Program-made: the position numbers and the translations under genes
DNA from: Acholeplasmatales bacterium
GTDB lineage: Bacteria > Bacillota_I > Bacilli_A > Acholeplasmatales > Anaeroplasmataceae
Direction of reading: 5' to 3'
DNA: 50,469 nt
NCBI GenBank assembly: GCA_017441525.1
Contig: JAFRXJ010000049.1
Coordinates: 1-50,469, forward strand
Notes under the pieces: generated by a model
Seen by the model: the letters and a program-made list of their open reading frames with translations, nothing else
What the model was told of the DNA's origin: nothing
Databases searched by the model: none
Shown here: positions 14,932 through 22,729 of the stretch, piece by piece
How positions within the stretch are numbered: the first letter of the stretch is position 1
How the letters are laid out: each line of letters starts with the position of its first letter

Positions 14932-17541
14932 ATGAAATATATGACTTCAAGTGAAATCAGACAAATGTGGCTTGATTTTTTCAAATCTAAGGGCCATCTA
15001 GTTGAACCATCTGCTTCTTTAGTTCCAGTAAATGATCCAACATTACTATGGACTAATGCGGGTGTTACACCATTAAAGAAATATTTTGATGGAACAATGG
15101 TGCCTGAATGTCCAAGAATAACAAATGCTCAAAAGTGTATAAGAACTAATGATATTGAAAATGTAGGTAAGACTGCAAGACATCATACATTCTTTGAGAT
15201 GCTAGGAAATTTCTCAATTGGAGATTATTTTAAGCCAGAGGCAATTAAGTTTGCGGTTGAATTATTATTTGACGAAAAGTGGTTTGGCTTTGATAAGAAT
15301 AAATTATATATTACATATTATACTCATGATAATGATGCTAAAAAGTATTGGATTGAAAATGGTATTTCTCCAGATCATTTAATTCCATTGGATGGAAACT
15401 TCTGGGAAATCGGTGAAGGACCATGTGGACCTGATACCGAGATGTTCTATGATCGTGGAGAAAAATATGATAAGAGAGGTCCTGAATTAATCAGAGACGA
15501 TATTGAAAATGATAGATTCATTGAAATTTGGAATATCGTATTCTCTCAATTCAATTCAAAAGAAGGTGTTGCTAGAGAAAATTATAAGGAATTACCTTCT
15601 AAGAATATTGATACAGGTTGTGGTCTTGAAAGACTATGTTGTGTAATGCAACAAGTAGATACTAACTATGACACTGACCTATTCATGCCTATTATTAAAA
15701 AGACAGAAGAAATTTCTGGTGTTAAATATAATGGTCAAATGGCATTCAAGGTTATTGCTGACCATGTTAGAACTGTAACATTCGCAGTAGCTGATGGTGC
15801 AACTCTTTCTAATGAAGGAAGAGGATATGTATTAAGAAGAGTATTAAGAAGAGCTTCTAAATACGCTAAATCAATTGGTATTAATAAGCCATTTATGTCA
15901 GAGCTTGTAGATGTAGTAATTAAGATAATGGATCCATTCTATCCATATTTACATGAAAAGAAGGAAATTGTTAAACAAATTATTACTGCTGAAGAAGAAA
16001 AATTCTTATCTACTTTAGCTCAAGGTGAAAAGAAATTCTTACAAATTGCTGAAGCTACAAAGAAGACTATTTCTGGTGAAGATGCGTTTGTATTATATGA
16101 TACATATGGATTCCCAATTGAGCTTACAATTGAGTATGCTGAGGAAAAGGGATTAAAGGTAGATACTGAAGGATTTAAGAAGTATTTACTTGAACAAAAA
16201 GAAAGAGCTAGAAACGCAAGAAAAGATGAAAACTCAATGGGTGGTCAAAATGAAGAATTCTTAGCATTTAAAGAAGAATCTAGATTCTCAGGATATGATT
16301 GTACAAACCAAAAGAGTAGAGTAATTGCTGTATTTGGCAACGCAGTTGTATTAGATGAAACACCATTCTATGCATTCTCTGGTGGACAACTTTGCGATAA
16401 AGGTAAATTAGATGATTCTAATGTAATTGATGTAATTAAGATGCCTAATGGCCAACACCTACATGTATTAGACAATAATCCATTTAAGGTTGGAGATTTA
16501 GTATTTGCAGTAGTTGATAGAGATAATAGAGAATTAACTCGTAAGAATCACTCATCTGCTCACTTACTTCAAGCAGCACTTCAAGCTAATTTAGGTAACC
16601 ACGTTCACCAACAAGGTTCTCAAGTTTGTGCTGAATATTGTCGTTTTGACTTCAACAATTATTCAAATCCAACTGATGAAGAAATCTTAAAGATTGAAGA
16701 TTTAGTTAATCAATATATCCAAGAAGCACATATGGTAAATACATTAGTTTTACCAATTGAAGAAGCTAAGAAGCTTGGCGCTATGATGCTATTCTCTGAA
16801 AAATATGGAGATAAGGTTAGAGTAGTTGATATGGGTGTATCTAAAGAATTCTGTGCTGGTACACATGTATCAAATACATTAGATATTGAAAAATTCGCAA
16901 TTGCTTCAATTGAATCTATTGGTTCAGGTACATTTAGATGTATGGCATATACATCAAATAACGCTATGGAACATATTATCCAAAGCCAAGCAAATGTAGC
17001 TGAAACGTTAAAGACAGTAATTAATAAGGGTAATGAACTTGTTAAGAGTGCTTATAAAGAAGGAATTGAAATTGTATTTGATTATCTACCTAGACCAATT
17101 GAAGTATTTGGTTATAGATATGTCTTAGCTTTAAGAAAAGAATTAGCTAAGGCTCAGGAAGCATATAAAGAATTAGAAAAATCATATAACGCTAAGAAGA
17201 GTCAAAATGCATTAAATGATTTATCTAAATTTGATTCATTAATTGAAAACAATAAGCTAGTAACTAAAGTTGATGTAATGGATTCAAATTTATTAAAGGA
17301 TATGGCAAGTGCCTTAAAGAATAATAAGGGCTTAGATTATGTTTTATTTGCCGCAACAGATAATACAAAGGTAACATTTGTATGTTCAGCAAAACAACCA
17401 TTTGATGCTAGAGACATCGTTAAGGCAGCTACATCAATTTGTGGTGGAGGCGGAGGCGGAAAGCCTGACCTTGCTCAAGCTGGTGGAAAAGATGCATCTA
17501 AGATTGATGAAGCCCTAGCTCATGTTAAGGGAGCATTCTAA
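14932..17541 (+). CDS. alaS: Alanyl-tRNA synthetase
   Basis: Charges tRNA-Ala and proofreads mischarged Ser/Gly. The 869-residue protein is full length: N-terminal class II core with SSEIRQMWLDFFKSKGH, TNAGVTPLKKYFDG and GCGLERL; an editing domain with the zinc motif HSSAH (H540, H544) and CAGTH (C641, H645); and a C-terminal oligomerisation part with the glycine-rich CGGGGGGKPDLAQAGG. AGGAGG precedes the ATG. It begins the conserved Firmicute block alaS-ruvX-DUF1292, with only 3 bp before ruvX. Confidence 0.98.
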   Translation: MKYMTSSEIRQMWLDFFKSKGHLVEPSASLVPVNDPTLLWTNAGVTPLKKYFDGTMVPECPRITNAQKCIRTNDIENVGKTARHHTFFEMLGNFSIGDYFKPEAIKFAVELLFDEKWFGFDKNKLYITYYTHDNDAKKYWIENGISPDHLIPLDGNFWEIGEGPCGPDTEMFYDRGEKYDKRGPELIRDDIENDRFIEIWNIVFSQFNSKEGVARENYKELPSKNIDTGCGLERLCCVMQQVDTNYDTDLFMPIIKKTEEISGVKYNGQMAFKVIADHVRTVTFAVADGATLSNEGRGYVLRRVLRRASKYAKSIGINKPFMSELVDVVIKIMDPFYPYLHEKKEIVKQIITAEEEKFLSTLAQGEKKFLQIAEATKKTISGEDAFVLYDTYGFPIELTIEYAEEKGLKVDTEGFKKYLLEQKERARNARKDENSMGGQNEEFLAFKEESRFSGYDCTNQKSRVIAVFGNAVVLDETPFYAFSGGQLCDKGKLDDSNVIDVIKMPNGQHLHVLDNNPFKVGDLVFAVVDRDNRELTRKNHSSAHLLQAALQANLGNHVHQQGSQVCAEYCRFDFNNYSNPTDEEILKIEDLVNQYIQEAHMVNTLVLPIEEAKKLGAMMLFSEKYGDKVRVVDMGVSKEFCAGTHVSNTLDIEKFAIASIESIGSGTFRCMAYTSNNAMEHIIQSQANVAETLKTVINKGNELVKSAYKEGIEIVFDYLPRPIEVFGYRYVLALRKELAKAQEAYKELEKSYNAKKSQNALNDLSKFDSLIENNKLVTKVDVMDSNLLKDMASALKNNKGLDYVLFAATDNTKVTFVCSAKQPFDARDIVKAATSICGGGGGGKPDLAQAGGKDASKIDEALAHVKGAF

Positions 17542-17544
17542 TCA

Positions 17545-17964
17545 ATGAAATACATAGGATTAGATTTAGGCTCAAGAACATTAGGTATCGCAATATCTGA
17601 TGAACTAGGTATTTTAGCTAGAAGCTATGACACCCTAAGATTTAAAGATGACGATTATGATTTTGCAATAGATAAAACAATTGAAATCTGTGAAAAAGAA
17701 AAAGTATCAACAGTTGTATTAGGTTATCCTAAGCATATGAATGGTGATGCTGGAGTAAGAGCTCAAATTTCAGTTGAATTTAAAAATAAAGTAGAAGAGA
17801 AATCTAACATTAAAGTAATATTAGAAGACGAAAGACTAACAACAGTAATAGTTGATAGAGCTATGATATCTGGTAATGTTAAAAGAAAAGACAGACATAA
17901 TAAAAAGGATGAAATGGCTGCCGTAGTAATATTACAAAATTATTTAGATAAAGTAAGATTTTAA
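17545..17964 (+). CDS. ruvX: Putative pre-16S rRNA nuclease/Holliday junction resolvase YqgF
   Basis: RNase H-fold nuclease of 139 residues. The acidic triad is visible: D7 in GLDLGSRTLGIA, E96 in LEDERLTT and D122 in HNKKDEMAAVVIL. In E. coli the family matures the 5' end of 16S rRNA; a resolvase role has also been proposed. It follows alaS at 3 bp and precedes the DUF1292 gene at 10 bp, the usual Firmicute order. Confidence 0.93.
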   Translation: MKYIGLDLGSRTLGIAISDELGILARSYDTLRFKDDDYDFAIDKTIEICEKEKVSTVVLGYPKHMNGDAGVRAQISVEFKNKVEEKSNIKVILEDERLTTVIVDRAMISGNVKRKDRHNKKDEMAAVVILQNYLDKVRF

Positions 17965-17974
17965 GGAGATAAAT

Positions 17975-18310
17975 ATGGTAGATCGTACTATTACATTAGT
18001 TCGTGATGATGGTACTGAAATTGTTGCTGACATTTTCTTTACTTATCATTCAGACGAATTCAATAAGGATTATGTTGTTTTTCAAGTAAGAGACACAAAT
18101 GAAATATCTGCAGCATCATATGTTTCAAACGATGACAAGAATGGTCAATTAGATAAAATTGAAACAGATGAAGAATGGGAAATGCTTGAAGAATTATTAA
18201 ATGAATATGCAGATGAAACAAAAAGAGTAGAATCTGCAGGCTGCCAAGGCTGTAGTGGAAACTGCCATAGTTGCAGTGAATGTGAAGGCTGTGAGGACTG
18301 TGAAGAATAA
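17975..18310 (+). CDS. DUF1292 (YrzB-like) protein with Cys-rich tail
   Basis: Residues 1-80 are a standard YrzB/DUF1292 domain: TITLVRDDGTE, YVVFQ and an EWEMLEELLNEY end. Its function is unknown, but it always follows ruvX in Firmicutes. The odd part is the last 22 residues, which hold seven Cys (90, 93, 97, 100, 103, 106, 109) spaced mostly as CxxC: a compact metal- or cluster-binding-like tail not part of the usual domain. AGGAG precedes the ATG. The tail codons overlap the start of the next gene by about 11 bp when that gene starts at GTG 18300. Confidence 0.88.
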   Translation: MVDRTITLVRDDGTEIVADIFFTYHSDEFNKDYVVFQVRDTNEISAASYVSNDDKNGQLDKIETDEEWEMLEELLNEYADETKRVESAGCQGCSGNCHSCSECEGCEDCEE

Positions 18311-18911
18311 TTTGACATTTGATTCTTTAGAATTAGAATTAAGAGAATATGCTAAGGAAAATGGTGTACCAATTATAATTGATGAAGGATTATCATTTTT
18401 AGAATCTGTAATAAGAATAAAAAAGCCAATTAATATCCTAGAGATAGGCAGTGCAATTGGCTATTCAGCTATTAGAATGGCACGAGCTGCCAATTCTAAT
18501 GTTTATTCTATTGAAAGAGATGAAAAAATGTATAACCTCGCAATAGGAAATATTAATAAAGCTAATTTAAATGATAAGATACATATTATATTTAAAGATG
18601 CATTAGAAGCATTTGATGATGTTAAAGATATTAAATTTGATTTAATATTTATTGATGCAGCTAAAGCACAATACCATAAATTCTTTGATTTATATACTCC
18701 ACTATTAAATGATGAAGGTGTAGTAGTTTGTGATAATATGTATTTTCATGGATTAGTAGAAGATATTTCAAATATTGATAATTATTCAAGAAGTGTTAGA
18801 GGCTTAATTAGAAAGCTTAATGAATTTCATGAATATTTATTAAATAATAATGATTATCATACATCTATATATAATATAGGTGATGGTATGAGTATTTCAG
18901 TTAAAAAATAA
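18300..18911 (+). CDS. trmR: SAM-dependent O-methyltransferase TrmR/YrrM-like (tRNA ho5U34 methyltransferase)
   Basis: Class I methyltransferase close to Bacillus YrrM (TrmR), which methylates 5-hydroxyuridine-34 in tRNA to 5-methoxyuridine. The SAM motif ILEIGSAIGYSAIRMA, VYSIERDEKMY, FDLIFIDAAKAQYHKFFD with its metal/SAM loop, and VVVCDNMYFHGLV all fit. The start is uncertain: a GTG at 18300 with AAGG 11 nt upstream, or a TTG at 18312; no ATG is near. It therefore begins within or right after the Cys-rich end of the DUF1292 gene and is probably translationally coupled. The trhP peptidase-like partners usually next to trmR are absent here. Confidence 0.82.
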   Translation: MKNNLTFDSLELELREYAKENGVPIIIDEGLSFLESVIRIKKPINILEIGSAIGYSAIRMARAANSNVYSIERDEKMYNLAIGNINKANLNDKIHIIFKDALEAFDDVKDIKFDLIFIDAAKAQYHKFFDLYTPLLNDEGVVVCDNMYFHGLVEDISNIDNYSRSVRGLIRKLNEFHEYLLNNNDYHTSIYNIGDGMSISVKK

Positions 18912-18927
18912 AGAAAGGACATTGGCT

Positions 18928-19824
18928 ATGAGAATAAGAGGCTTGATTCATATGATTGAATTAGATCATAAGATAATAGGAATAAAAGGCTATAAGTCTA
19001 TCAAGTTTTTCTATTTTCAAAATAGTCAAATGAATACTTTTAAAAGATATTTATATCAAGATAATTGGATTGAACTAGAATATGATGAAAATTATATATC
19101 TAAAAAAGGTCAATATCTTGCGTATAGAATATCATATATTTATAAGCTAGAGGCAATTGGAAGACATGAAAGAGTAACTTATTATGATAAGATTGCCCTA
19201 GATAAATCTTTATATAATTTTTTAGATAATCTAGGAAATACAATGTTTTTAGATTTAGAAATGACTATGCCATCATATACATTTAAGGGTAAAGGATTTG
19301 TTACTGAAATAATTCAGGCAGGATTTTTAGTATGTGATGAGAATAATAAAGTAACATATCAATATTCTAATTACATTAGACCAAAGATTAATAAAGAATT
19401 AACGAAAAGAGCAGAAGATTTCTTAGGAATAACATCTAAAGATTTCTTTGAAAAATGTATTTCATATAATGAATTCTACGAAGAATTTAATACTATATTA
19501 TTTAAATATGATCCAGCAATTATTATTTATGGAAGAAATGATAAATTAGTATTAAATGAATCATATGATATTAATGGTGTTGCCACATTAGATAATAAAA
19601 CAAGATTTATTAATTTATGTCAGCTAATTAAAACATATTATGAATTAAAAAATGATCCAGGTTTATTTAAACTATTATCAGTATATTATGATAATACTGA
19701 TGTTCAAATTCATAATGCCTTAGCTGATTCAGAAGCAACAAGATTAGTATTCTTAGCTTTTAAAAAGGATATTTTAGAAAATAAATTTAAAGATAAGATT
19801 ACTGAAACATTTAAGATAAACTAG
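18928..19824 (+). CDS. DEDDh 3'-5' exonuclease-like protein with N-terminal extension
   Basis: Residues about 105-280 form a DnaQ-like exonuclease domain: exo I FLDLEMTM (D109, E111), exo II YGRNDKL (D205) and exo III IHNALADSEA (H262, D267), so the full DEDDh set is present. It most resembles the KapD/ERI-1 group, which trim RNA ends or DNA. The first 100 residues are not recognised and contain many Tyr and charged residues. I start at the ATG at 18928 because AAAGGA lies 8 nt upstream. It is the last gene of the alaS operon; a terminator follows. Confidence 0.8.
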   Translation: MRIRGLIHMIELDHKIIGIKGYKSIKFFYFQNSQMNTFKRYLYQDNWIELEYDENYISKKGQYLAYRISYIYKLEAIGRHERVTYYDKIALDKSLYNFLDNLGNTMFLDLEMTMPSYTFKGKGFVTEIIQAGFLVCDENNKVTYQYSNYIRPKINKELTKRAEDFLGITSKDFFEKCISYNEFYEEFNTILFKYDPAIIIYGRNDKLVLNESYDINGVATLDNKTRFINLCQLIKTYYELKNDPGLFKLLSVYYDNTDVQIHNALADSEATRLVFLAFKKDILENKFKDKITETFKIN

Positions 19825-19845
19825 GCTATTTAATAGCCTTTTATT
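19823..19845 (+). terminator. Terminator of the alaS-exonuclease operon
   Basis: AGGCTA (19823-19828) pairs with TAGCCT (19834-19839), followed by TTTTATTTTA. Confidence 0.8.
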
Positions 19846-19855
19846 TTATTATATA

Positions 19856-19888
19856 AAACTTGTTCGTACAACTTGAACGAACAAGTTT
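19856..19888. repeat. Left inverted repeat of the DUF3990 module (operator candidate)
   Basis: AAACTTGTTCGT (19856-19867) and ACGAACAAGTTT (19877-19888) are perfect 12-bp arms with loop ACAACTTGA. A promoter, TTGAAC (19873-19878)-17-TATAAT (19896-19901), runs through its right half, so a bound protein would block transcription of the module. A second copy lies at 21263-21297. Confidence 0.75.
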
Positions 19889-19921
19889 GTTCTGATATAA
19901 TTAACATAGAAGGTGATTCTT

Positions 19922-20770
19922 ATGAAAATTGATTTAAAATATAACATAAAAAAAGATATAGAATTATATTTGTATTCAGAAAAAAGTAATATAGACATTT
20001 TTTCGGTAAAAACAGGAATATCTAAGTCAATTATAAATGAGATCAAAAAATCAGGAGTCACAACAGATTATAATTATGAAAGAATCTATTCTTTTTTATT
20101 TAATAATGGATATAGCATCAATAAAGCTAAGGAAGAAATATTAAAGGAAACAAGAAAACTTGTTTTATTTCATGGTTCAAAGAAAGGACTTAGTGAAGTA
20201 TCAGCGTTTGGTTCTAGAAGTAATTGTGATTTTGGAACAGGGTTTTATTTGGTAGAATCTTTTTCAAATGCCATGAATTTTGTATGTGAAAACGATAAAT
20301 CGTGTATTTATTCATTTGAATTAGATACAAAAGGTTTAAATATTATAGAATTTGCTTGTTCATTGGAATGGATGATTGCAATTTGCTATTATCGTAATAC
20401 AATTAAGGAATATGAAAATACAAAAGTTGTAAGAGATTTAATCGAAAAGGTCGAAAAAGCAGATGTTATTATTGCCCCAATTGTAGATAATAGAATGTTT
20501 TATATAATGACATTATTTGCCAATGGAGATATTAACGTAAATGTTGCAATACATTCGCTATCAGCTTCGTATATGGGTAAGCAATATGTTTTAAAAACAG
20601 AAAAAGCTATTTCGAATTTAAAGCCAATAGAAAGATATTATTTATCAATTCCCGAAAGAAAACAATTTATTGAACAATTAGAGAAAAGAACAATTGAAAT
20701 TGAAACTAAACTAAAAATGGCTAAAAGAGAATTTAGAGATGGTCAATATATTGAGGAGGTCTTAAAATGA
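19922..20770 (+). CDS. DUF3990 (ADP-ribosyltransferase-like) toxin candidate with N-terminal HTH
   Basis: The 282-residue protein appears to be a fusion. Residues about 10-75 read like a small helix-turn-helix (FSVKTGISKSIINEIKKSG then an alpha-helical end). Residues about 78-240 match DUF3990: VLFHGSKKGL (H84, G85, S86) and CDFGTGFYLVES (DFGTGFY 103-109), the pattern of an ADP-ribosyltransferase-like NAD pocket. A short coiled C-terminus follows. The ATG at 19922 has AAGGTGAT just upstream. It overlaps the next gene by 4 bp. Bracketing repeats and coupling suggest a toxin-antitoxin pair; target and activity are unknown, and the HTH may bind the repeats. Confidence 0.75.
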   Translation: MKIDLKYNIKKDIELYLYSEKSNIDIFSVKTGISKSIINEIKKSGVTTDYNYERIYSFLFNNGYSINKAKEEILKETRKLVLFHGSKKGLSEVSAFGSRSNCDFGTGFYLVESFSNAMNFVCENDKSCIYSFELDTKGLNIIEFACSLEWMIAICYYRNTIKEYENTKVVRDLIEKVEKADVIIAPIVDNRMFYIMTLFANGDINVNVAIHSLSASYMGKQYVLKTEKAISNLKPIERYYLSIPERKQFIEQLEKRTIEIETKLKMAKREFRDGQYIEEVLK

Positions 20771-21264
20771 GAGAATTTGATACTAATGGTTTAAGACTAT
20801 GTGAATATCAAGCAAAACTTTTTGAAGCTTCTGTAGATAGATTTGATTGCTCAACAAGTGTTTTTTTAAGAAGATTCTTTTATTCTAAATTATTAGATAA
20901 ATTAGATTTGAACAATTCGGCAATTATTTCATTAGATATAAATGAGGGATTAGATGAGATTGAAGAACAATTTGGAAAAAGTGATTATGGACAAATTAAA
21001 AGATCGAAAGATTCATTATTTTGGTTAGGATATTTGTATAGATATATTTGCTATACTAGAAATGTGAAAACACAGTTCATAATGAAGACGTTTAAGTATG
21101 ATAAATTGTTTGAATTATATGAAGTGTATCATACCCAAGATATTGAATGGTGCATTTCTAATCTTCTTGATTTATATGATTTAACAGAAGATTATTTTGA
21201 TAACAATTACAGATTCAAGTATTATTTGATGGAAGATTATATTAAGTATAATTCAAAGAACTAA
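20767..21264 (+). CDS. Partner protein of the DUF3990 gene (antitoxin candidate)
   Basis: A 165-residue, largely helical and acidic protein overlapping the DUF3990 gene by 4 bp (ATGA). It starts ...LCEYQAKLFEASV and later has FWLGYLYRYICYTRN and YEVYHTQDIEWCI. From memory, similar proteins with a YIYRYW/YHTLD pattern occur next to DUF3990 or DUF3791 genes in gut Firmicutes; no function is assigned. Its stop codon lies inside the right inverted repeat. An antitoxin role is inferred from coupling and context, and the order toxin-first would be less common. Confidence 0.65.
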   Translation: MREFDTNGLRLCEYQAKLFEASVDRFDCSTSVFLRRFFYSKLLDKLDLNNSAIISLDINEGLDEIEEQFGKSDYGQIKRSKDSLFWLGYLYRYICYTRNVKTQFIMKTFKYDKLFELYEVYHTQDIEWCISNLLDLYDLTEDYFDNNYRFKYYLMEDYIKYNSKN

Positions 21265-21297
21265 AACTTGTTCGTACAATATGAACGAACAAGTTTT
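21263..21297. repeat. Right inverted repeat of the DUF3990 module
   Basis: AAAACTTGTTCGT (21263-21275) and ACGAACAAGTTTT (21285-21297) are perfect 13-bp arms with loop ACAATATGA. The loop matches the left copy at 7 of 9 positions and the arms are identical. The TAA stop of the upstream gene overlaps its first bases. No T run follows, so it is not obviously a terminator. Confidence 0.75.
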
Positions 21298-21308
21298 AAG
21301 CAAAAGAA

Positions 21309-21340
21309 AAGCGATGCGTTTTATTTGCATCGCTTATTTT
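21309..21340. terminator. Bidirectional terminator between the DUF3990 module and hslO
   Basis: AAGCGATGC (21309-21317) pairs with GCATCGCTT (21327-21335); A-rich left and T-rich right flanks serve both converging units. Confidence 0.85.
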
Positions 21341-22200
21341 ATTGAATTAACAATTTTCATTAATCTTTTTTCATCAAATGTATATTTCTTATTACAGAAA
21401 TTACAAGTTATTTCACATTTATGATCATTATTAATAATATCTAATAATTGATCTTTACCTAATGTTCTTAAACCATTTTCAAATCTTTCGTACGAACAAT
21501 TACATTCATATTTTAATTCTCTAGTTTCTAATAATTCATAATCACCATCAGTGATCTCTTTTATTATATCTTCAGCACTATATCCTTTATCAATCATTTT
21601 AGTACAAGGCTTTAATGTCTTTAATTTATTCTCAAGTTTTGTTAAATCTTCATCACTACATCCAGGCATTACTTGGATTAAGAAGCCTCCAGCTGCCTTA
21701 ACTTTTGAATCATTTGTAAATGATACACCAAGACCTACAGAAGAAGGTATTTGTTCAGATTTAGCAAAATAATAAGTAAAGTCATTTGCGATATCCCCAA
21801 CAACTATCTCACAAGAAGAAGAGAATGGTTGACGAAGGTGAAGGTCTTTTATAACCTCGATTTCGCCAGCACCTACTCCATGAGTAACATTTACAGAACC
21901 ATCATTGTTTTGTAAAAATACTCCAGGATTAGTTACACAGCCTCTAACCTTACCATCGTGTCCTTCAACAATGATTTGACCTACAGGTCCATCGCCTTTT
22001 ACCTTAATATTAATAAAATCATCGTTTTTATATGTACATGACATAATAGCACCAATTGTAAGAGTTCTACCCAATGCTTGAATACTAGTTGGCCACATAT
22101 TGAAGTCATCTTGTACCTTTCTTACCATTTCGGTTGTAATAGCAGCATATATTCTTACAGTTTGGTGCATACAATATGCTTTTTGTAAATAATTATCCAT
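21334..22200 (-). CDS. hslO: Redox-regulated chaperone Hsp33
   Basis: Holdase chaperone activated by oxidation; zinc is held by four Cys in the reduced state. The 288-residue protein shows both zinc pairs, CNC (C233, C235) and CNFC (C266, C269), plus the N-terminal GQIIVEGHDGKVRGCVTNP and the QPFSSSCEIVVGDIANDFTYYFAKSEQIPSSV regions typical of the family (given in part). Start at 22200 follows GGTGAT. It is a single-gene unit divergent from the arginine operon. Confidence 0.96.
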   Translation of the reverse strand: MDNYLQKAYCMHQTVRIYAAITTEMVRKVQDDFNMWPTSIQALGRTLTIGAIMSCTYKNDDFINIKVKGDGPVGQIIVEGHDGKVRGCVTNPGVFLQNNDGSVNVTHGVGAGEIEVIKDLHLRQPFSSSCEIVVGDIANDFTYYFAKSEQIPSSVGLGVSFTNDSKVKAAGGFLIQVMPGCSDEDLTKLENKLKTLKPCTKMIDKGYSAEDIIKEITDGDYELLETRELKYECNCSYERFENGLRTLGKDQLLDIINNDHKCEITCNFCNKKYTFDEKRLMKIVNSIK

Positions 22201-22313
22201 AATAAATCACCAAAAAGCATTATAACATTAAAAAACTAATATGTAAACTTATTATTATAAATAATAAGAAGAGTATGAAAACGCTTTTAATCGCTACTAA
22301 AAGGTTAAAAGTA

Positions 22314-22341
22314 TTGACAATATTAGCGAATGTAATATAAT
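22314..22341 (+). promoter_or_regulatory. Promoter of the arginine operon
   Basis: TTGACA (22314-22319), 16 bp, TATAAT (22336-22341). Transcription from about 22348 gives a leader of about 380 nt before argG. Confidence 0.8.
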
Positions 22342-22345
22342 AGAA

Positions 22346-22378
22346 GTATCTATTTTGGGCCGGTTCCTTAATAGATAC
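22346..22378 (+). other. First leader hairpin of the arginine operon
   Basis: GTATCTATT (22346-22354) pairs perfectly with AATAGATAC (22370-22378) around the G/C-rich loop TTGGGCCGGTTCCTT, the only such tract in this AT-rich leader. It sits at or next to the 5' end of the transcript and is not part of a T-box. Its role is unknown; a 5' stabiliser or a ligand/protein site are options. Confidence 0.6.
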
Positions 22379-22421
22379 CTTAGCAAAGATAGTTTAATAA
22401 AATAAACTTGAGTATAATTAT

Positions 22422-22493
22422 GAAAGAGCAATATTATGTCATTCATAATTATTGTCCTTTCAAAGAAAAAGGACTCAGAGTCCTTTTTTCTTT
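22422..22493 (+). promoter_or_regulatory. Candidate upstream attenuator before the Arg T-box
   Basis: Four segments compete. 1:2 is GAAAG (22422-22426)/CTTTC (22457-22461), CAATA (22429-22433)/TATTG (22450-22454), TTATG (22434-22438)/CATAA (22444-22448). 3:4 is a terminator, GGACT (22471-22475)/AGTCC (22479-22483) with A5/T6 extension and TTTTTTCTTT. 2:3 is an antiterminator, GTCCTTT (22454-22460)/AAAGGAC (22468-22474). Pairing 1:2 frees the terminator; 2:3 prevents it. Confidence 0.55.
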
Positions 22494-22505
22494 ATTAATC
22501 TTTTA

Positions 22506-22705
22506 TATCACCGATGATAAAGGAAAAGTAAGATATTTTGGATTTATAGAGAGTCGTGAATGGTGGAAGCATGACATGAATAATATCTGAAACGAGCCGA
22601 GGTAGGTGAAATAATTAGAGGTGGCATATTTTGATATGCAAAAAGAGTGGTACCGCGCAAAATGAAGCGTCTCTTATGTTTATTTGAGACGCTTTTTTTT
22701 AATAT
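22506..22705 (+). promoter_or_regulatory. T-box leader, probably Arg-specific, with terminator
   Basis: Stem I shows GATAAAGGAAAAGTA (22515-22529), AGAGAG, and GGTGGAAGC of the distal part. Above the specifier loop AGATATT pairs with AATATCT; the following GAAACGAG places CGA (22593-22595), an Arg codon, in the specifier position. The T-box AGAGTGGTACCGCG is at 22644-22657, with TGGT to bind the tRNA end. The terminator is AAGCGTCTC (22665-22673)/GAGACGCTT (22686-22694) and a T8 run. Uncharged tRNA-Arg should allow readthrough into argG. Confidence 0.9.
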
Positions 22706-22729
22706 TAATACACATAGGAGGAAAGAAAA

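Noticed and set aside
19856..21297. DUF3990 module as an insertion sequence
   Set aside because: No transposase and no target duplication visible; the bracketing repeats are kept only as a possible mobile-unit or operator signal.
22408..22590. 60-codon reading frame in the arg leader
   Set aside because: It runs through a terminator hairpin and T-box stem I, has no convincing ribosome site and resembles no protein. The bases are better explained by RNA structure, though a translated leader is not fully excluded.
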